DNA of 7,611 bases. It comes from Sulfuriferula multivorans. GTDB lineage: Bacteria > Pseudomonadota > Gammaproteobacteria > Burkholderiales > Thiobacillaceae. Below, one piece after another: positions 6,499 through 7,611 of the stretch. Location of the stretch: contig JAAFGW010000135.1 in the NCBI GenBank assembly GCA_010365175.1, positions 1 through 7,611 of the forward strand, given 5' to 3'. The notes below the pieces were generated by a model that did no database searches, had not been told where the DNA came from, and saw only the letters and a program-made list of their open reading frames with translations. The position numbers and the translations under genes are program-made. The stretch's first letter is position 1; each line of letters begins with the position of its first letter.

Positions 6499-6717
6499 AT
6501 GTACATCGTTGCAATTGGATGGGCTTACGTCATTCTAATGATGGCAATCACTTCCAGCACTATCGGTAAGGCGATAGCCATCCTGATTTTCCTGGGCGTA
6601 ATACCACTCGGATTATTTGTGCTGATCTTCGGCAGGCCTAAACGCCGTTCAATGCCCGTCACCGATGAAGAACCCCACCAGTCCGACACTCCCGATTCCC
6701 AAGCCGATCAGCAATAG
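6499..6717 (+). CDS. Small two-helix inner-membrane protein, hypothetical
   Basis: This 72-residue product has a hydrophobic first half that can form two membrane helices (about 2-19 and 24-43), separated by SSTIGK. A basic GRPKRR (45-50) suits a cytoplasmic boundary, and a polar acidic tail follows (TDEEPHQSDTPDSQADQQ). There is no cleavable signal peptide. The MYIVAIGWAYVILMMAI...GVIPLGLFVLIFG pattern resembles short uncharacterised membrane proteins I recall from betaproteobacteria; I know no function. Support for coding is the AAAGGAG at 8-nt spacing, the coherent helix-helix-tail architecture and a location outside rimO. Its last 69 nt, covering the polar tail, are antisense to the 3' end of the ZIP transporter gene. 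Its promoter would have to lie inside the start of rimO; I see no clear one. Confidence 0.72.
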   Translation: MYIVAIGWAYVILMMAITSSTIGKAIAILIFLGVIPLGLFVLIFGRPKRRSMPVTDEEPHQSDTPDSQADQQ

Positions 6718-7422
6718 CTGCTGCAGCGTCGAGCGTATTTCAGCGCGTTTGTGTAAGCCTGGAATCAAATCGGACAGGGCCACATACAACATGCTGGCAG
6801 CAGCTACGCCCAAGAGTACTGGCATGAAACCACCCATCATGGACAATGCGTAGTAACCGACCAACGCGCCAATCAGCGTCGCCACTCCCGTCAGGAAATT
6901 AAGCAGCAAAGCTTGTGTACGTGTGTAACCAGAATGAAGCAGAATCAAGAAATCGCCAATTTCCTGAGGAATTTCATGGGCGATGATTGCCAAGGTTGTC
7001 ACCATGCCCAAGCGAAAGTCGACCAAAAAAGCACCCGCAATTATGATTCCATCAACGAAGTTATGGAAAGTATCCCCAACCGTGATCATCAGTCCCGAAC
7101 GACCATGATCATGATGTCCATGCCCGCCATGCGCTTCGCACACTTCATCATGGCAATGGCGCCAGAGTACCAATTTTTCCAATAGAAAAAACAGCAGTAT
7201 CCCGCCCAATAAAGACTGGGCAATAACATTTATATCGCCGCCCATTTGCACGGCCTCTGGCAACACTTCGAGAAGCGATGCACCAAGCAACGCGCCAATG
7301 GCATAACTCACCAGTACAGGCACCCAATTAGGTTTTGCCGATAAAGCCAGAATCGCTGCAAGCAAAAGGCTTAGCAAACTACCGGCAGCAGTTGCGATCA
7401 AAATGATTGCGAGGGTTGGCAT
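6649..7422 (-). CDS. ZIP-family divalent metal transporter (LIV-1-like motifs)
   Basis: This 257-residue polytopic inner-membrane protein should import a divalent cation, most likely zinc, though specificity cannot be read from sequence. About eight hydrophobic segments are visible. Signature TM4 is HNFVDGIIIAGAF (120-132; metal ligands H120, N121, D124). TM5 is HEIPQEIGDFLILLHSG (149-165; H149, E150, E154). A His-rich loop with two Cys, HCHDEVCEAHGGHGHHDHG (89-107), lies between TM3 and TM4 and probably binds metal. HNFxDG plus HExPxExGDF is the pattern of the LIV-1/SLC39A7-like ZIPs, unlike E. coli ZupT (HNFPEG), so I do not call it zupT. The last helix, LLLIGLGIGSVGLVGFFIGDGH, looks complete. 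ATG 7422 has no Shine-Dalgarno but a pyrimidine-rich leader. The gene overlaps the small plus-strand gene tail to tail by 69 nt. Confidence 0.92.
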   Translation of the reverse strand: MPTLAIILIATAAGSLLSLLLAAILALSAKPNWVPVLVSYAIGALLGASLLEVLPEAVQMGGDINVIAQSLLGGILLFFLLEKLVLWRHCHDEVCEAHGGHGHHDHGRSGLMITVGDTFHNFVDGIIIAGAFLVDFRLGMVTTLAIIAHEIPQEIGDFLILLHSGYTRTQALLLNFLTGVATLIGALVGYYALSMMGGFMPVLLGVAAASMLYVALSDLIPGLHKRAEIRSTLQQLLLIGLGIGSVGLVGFFIGDGH

Positions 7423-7452
7423 GGGAGAAGAAGGGAGACTGCAAAGACGGGC

Positions 7453-7458
7453 ATTATA
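7453..7458 (-). promoter_or_regulatory. -10 box of the ZIP gene promoter
   Basis: A perfect TATAAT on the minus strand, preceded by CCGG, lies 30 nt before ATG 7422. The predicted start near 7446 would leave a leader of about 24 nt rich in C and T. No good -35 is visible at 16-18 bp (ATCTTT at 17 bp), which would suit an activated or repressor-controlled promoter. Confidence 0.5.
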
Positions 7459-7467
7459 CCGGGCGCG

Positions 7468-7480
7468 TCTTTAATAAAGA
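7468..7480. promoter_or_regulatory. 13-bp palindrome in the -35 region, possible operator
   Basis: TCTTTA-A-TAAAGA is a perfect inverted repeat with one central base. It lies 9 bp upstream of the ZIP -10 box, where a -35 would be, in a GC-poor patch next to the GC-rich GGGCGCG. A metal-responsive repressor site is a guess from the gene it precedes; it does not look like the enterobacterial Zur consensus. Confidence 0.3.
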
Positions 7481-7570
7481 TTATTCTGCTAAATCACACT
7501 CAGTTTGCACCAATGAAGGGGGTGTAAATAGTTTTGTGTAACGGTCATTAGGCAGGAGACTGCCGCCCTC

Positions 7571-7576
7571 AAAGGA
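7571..7576 (+). promoter_or_regulatory. Shine-Dalgarno of the right-edge gene
   Basis: AAAGGA with five bases (AACCT) before ATG 7582 supports a real start there. The 7481-7570 leader also holds a TTGCAC (7505-7510) and two GTGTAA copies (7522-7527 and 7536-7541), but no convincing -10 at the right spacing. Confidence 0.6.
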
Positions 7577-7581
7577 AACCT

Positions 7582-7611
7582 ATGACCAAACGCAAAGTAG
7601 TCCAGCCGGAC
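7582..7611 (+). CDS. Start of an unidentified gene cut by the right window edge
   Basis: Ten codons are visible, MTKRKVVQPD, behind a good Shine-Dalgarno (AAAGGA) and divergent from the ZIP gene. The basic start suggests a cytoplasmic protein, but ten residues are too few to name a family. Confidence 0.55.
   Translation, partial: MTKRKVVQPD

Overview
The window looks like a stretch of chromosome from a betaproteobacterium (Nitrosomonadales/Gallionellales-like). This is an inference from the protein sequences: a LolC/E permease starting ...FELQIGLRYTHAKRSNHF, a RimO with the CPKATVDSERI variant, an RpfE/'phosphoglycerate mutase-like' protein, and moderately high GC. There are no rRNA or tRNA genes, CRISPR arrays, insertion sequences or phage genes. 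I read eight genes; two run off the window edges.

Left half (1-3944, all minus strand): a compact four-gene unit read right to left as yjbQ - lolC/E-type permease - lolD - comEC. The spacings are 32 nt, an 8-nt overlap and 12 nt, so it reads as one operon. lolC/E and lolD form the inner-membrane ABC machine that hands outer-membrane lipoproteins to LolA. comEC, the DNA-uptake channel, keeps its start, OB-fold and membrane competence domains; its C-terminal metallo-beta-lactamase-like part lies beyond base 1. yjbQ encodes a small YjbQ/UPF0047 enzyme.

Middle (3945-5142): a plus-strand gene for an RpfE/COG4255-like protein of unknown function diverges from yjbQ across about 30-40 bp. Neither gene has a visible Shine-Dalgarno sequence, and -10-like boxes sit 6-7 nt before each ATG, so both transcripts could be leaderless. 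This gene converges on rimO. The 169-bp gap between them holds an 18-bp-stem imperfect inverted repeat (5026-5094) and three degenerate 15-16-bp tandem repeats (5105-5151) that run into the rimO stop codon.

Right half (5143-7611): rimO (minus; methylthiolates ribosomal protein S12) diverges from a 72-codon plus-strand gene for a small two-helix membrane protein with a strong Shine-Dalgarno. The 3' end of that gene overlaps, tail to tail by 69 nt, a minus-strand ZIP metal transporter of the HNFxDG/HEIPQE (LIV-1-like) type with a His-rich loop. The ZIP gene has a perfect TATAAT and a 13-bp palindrome in its -35 region. A further plus-strand gene begins at 7582 and leaves the window after ten codons.

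The genes are mostly ordinary housekeeping genes. The least explained items are the two repeat structures beside rimO, the possible leaderless divergent pair, the antisense-overlapping small membrane protein, and the RpfE-like protein. I see no convincing new multi-gene system.
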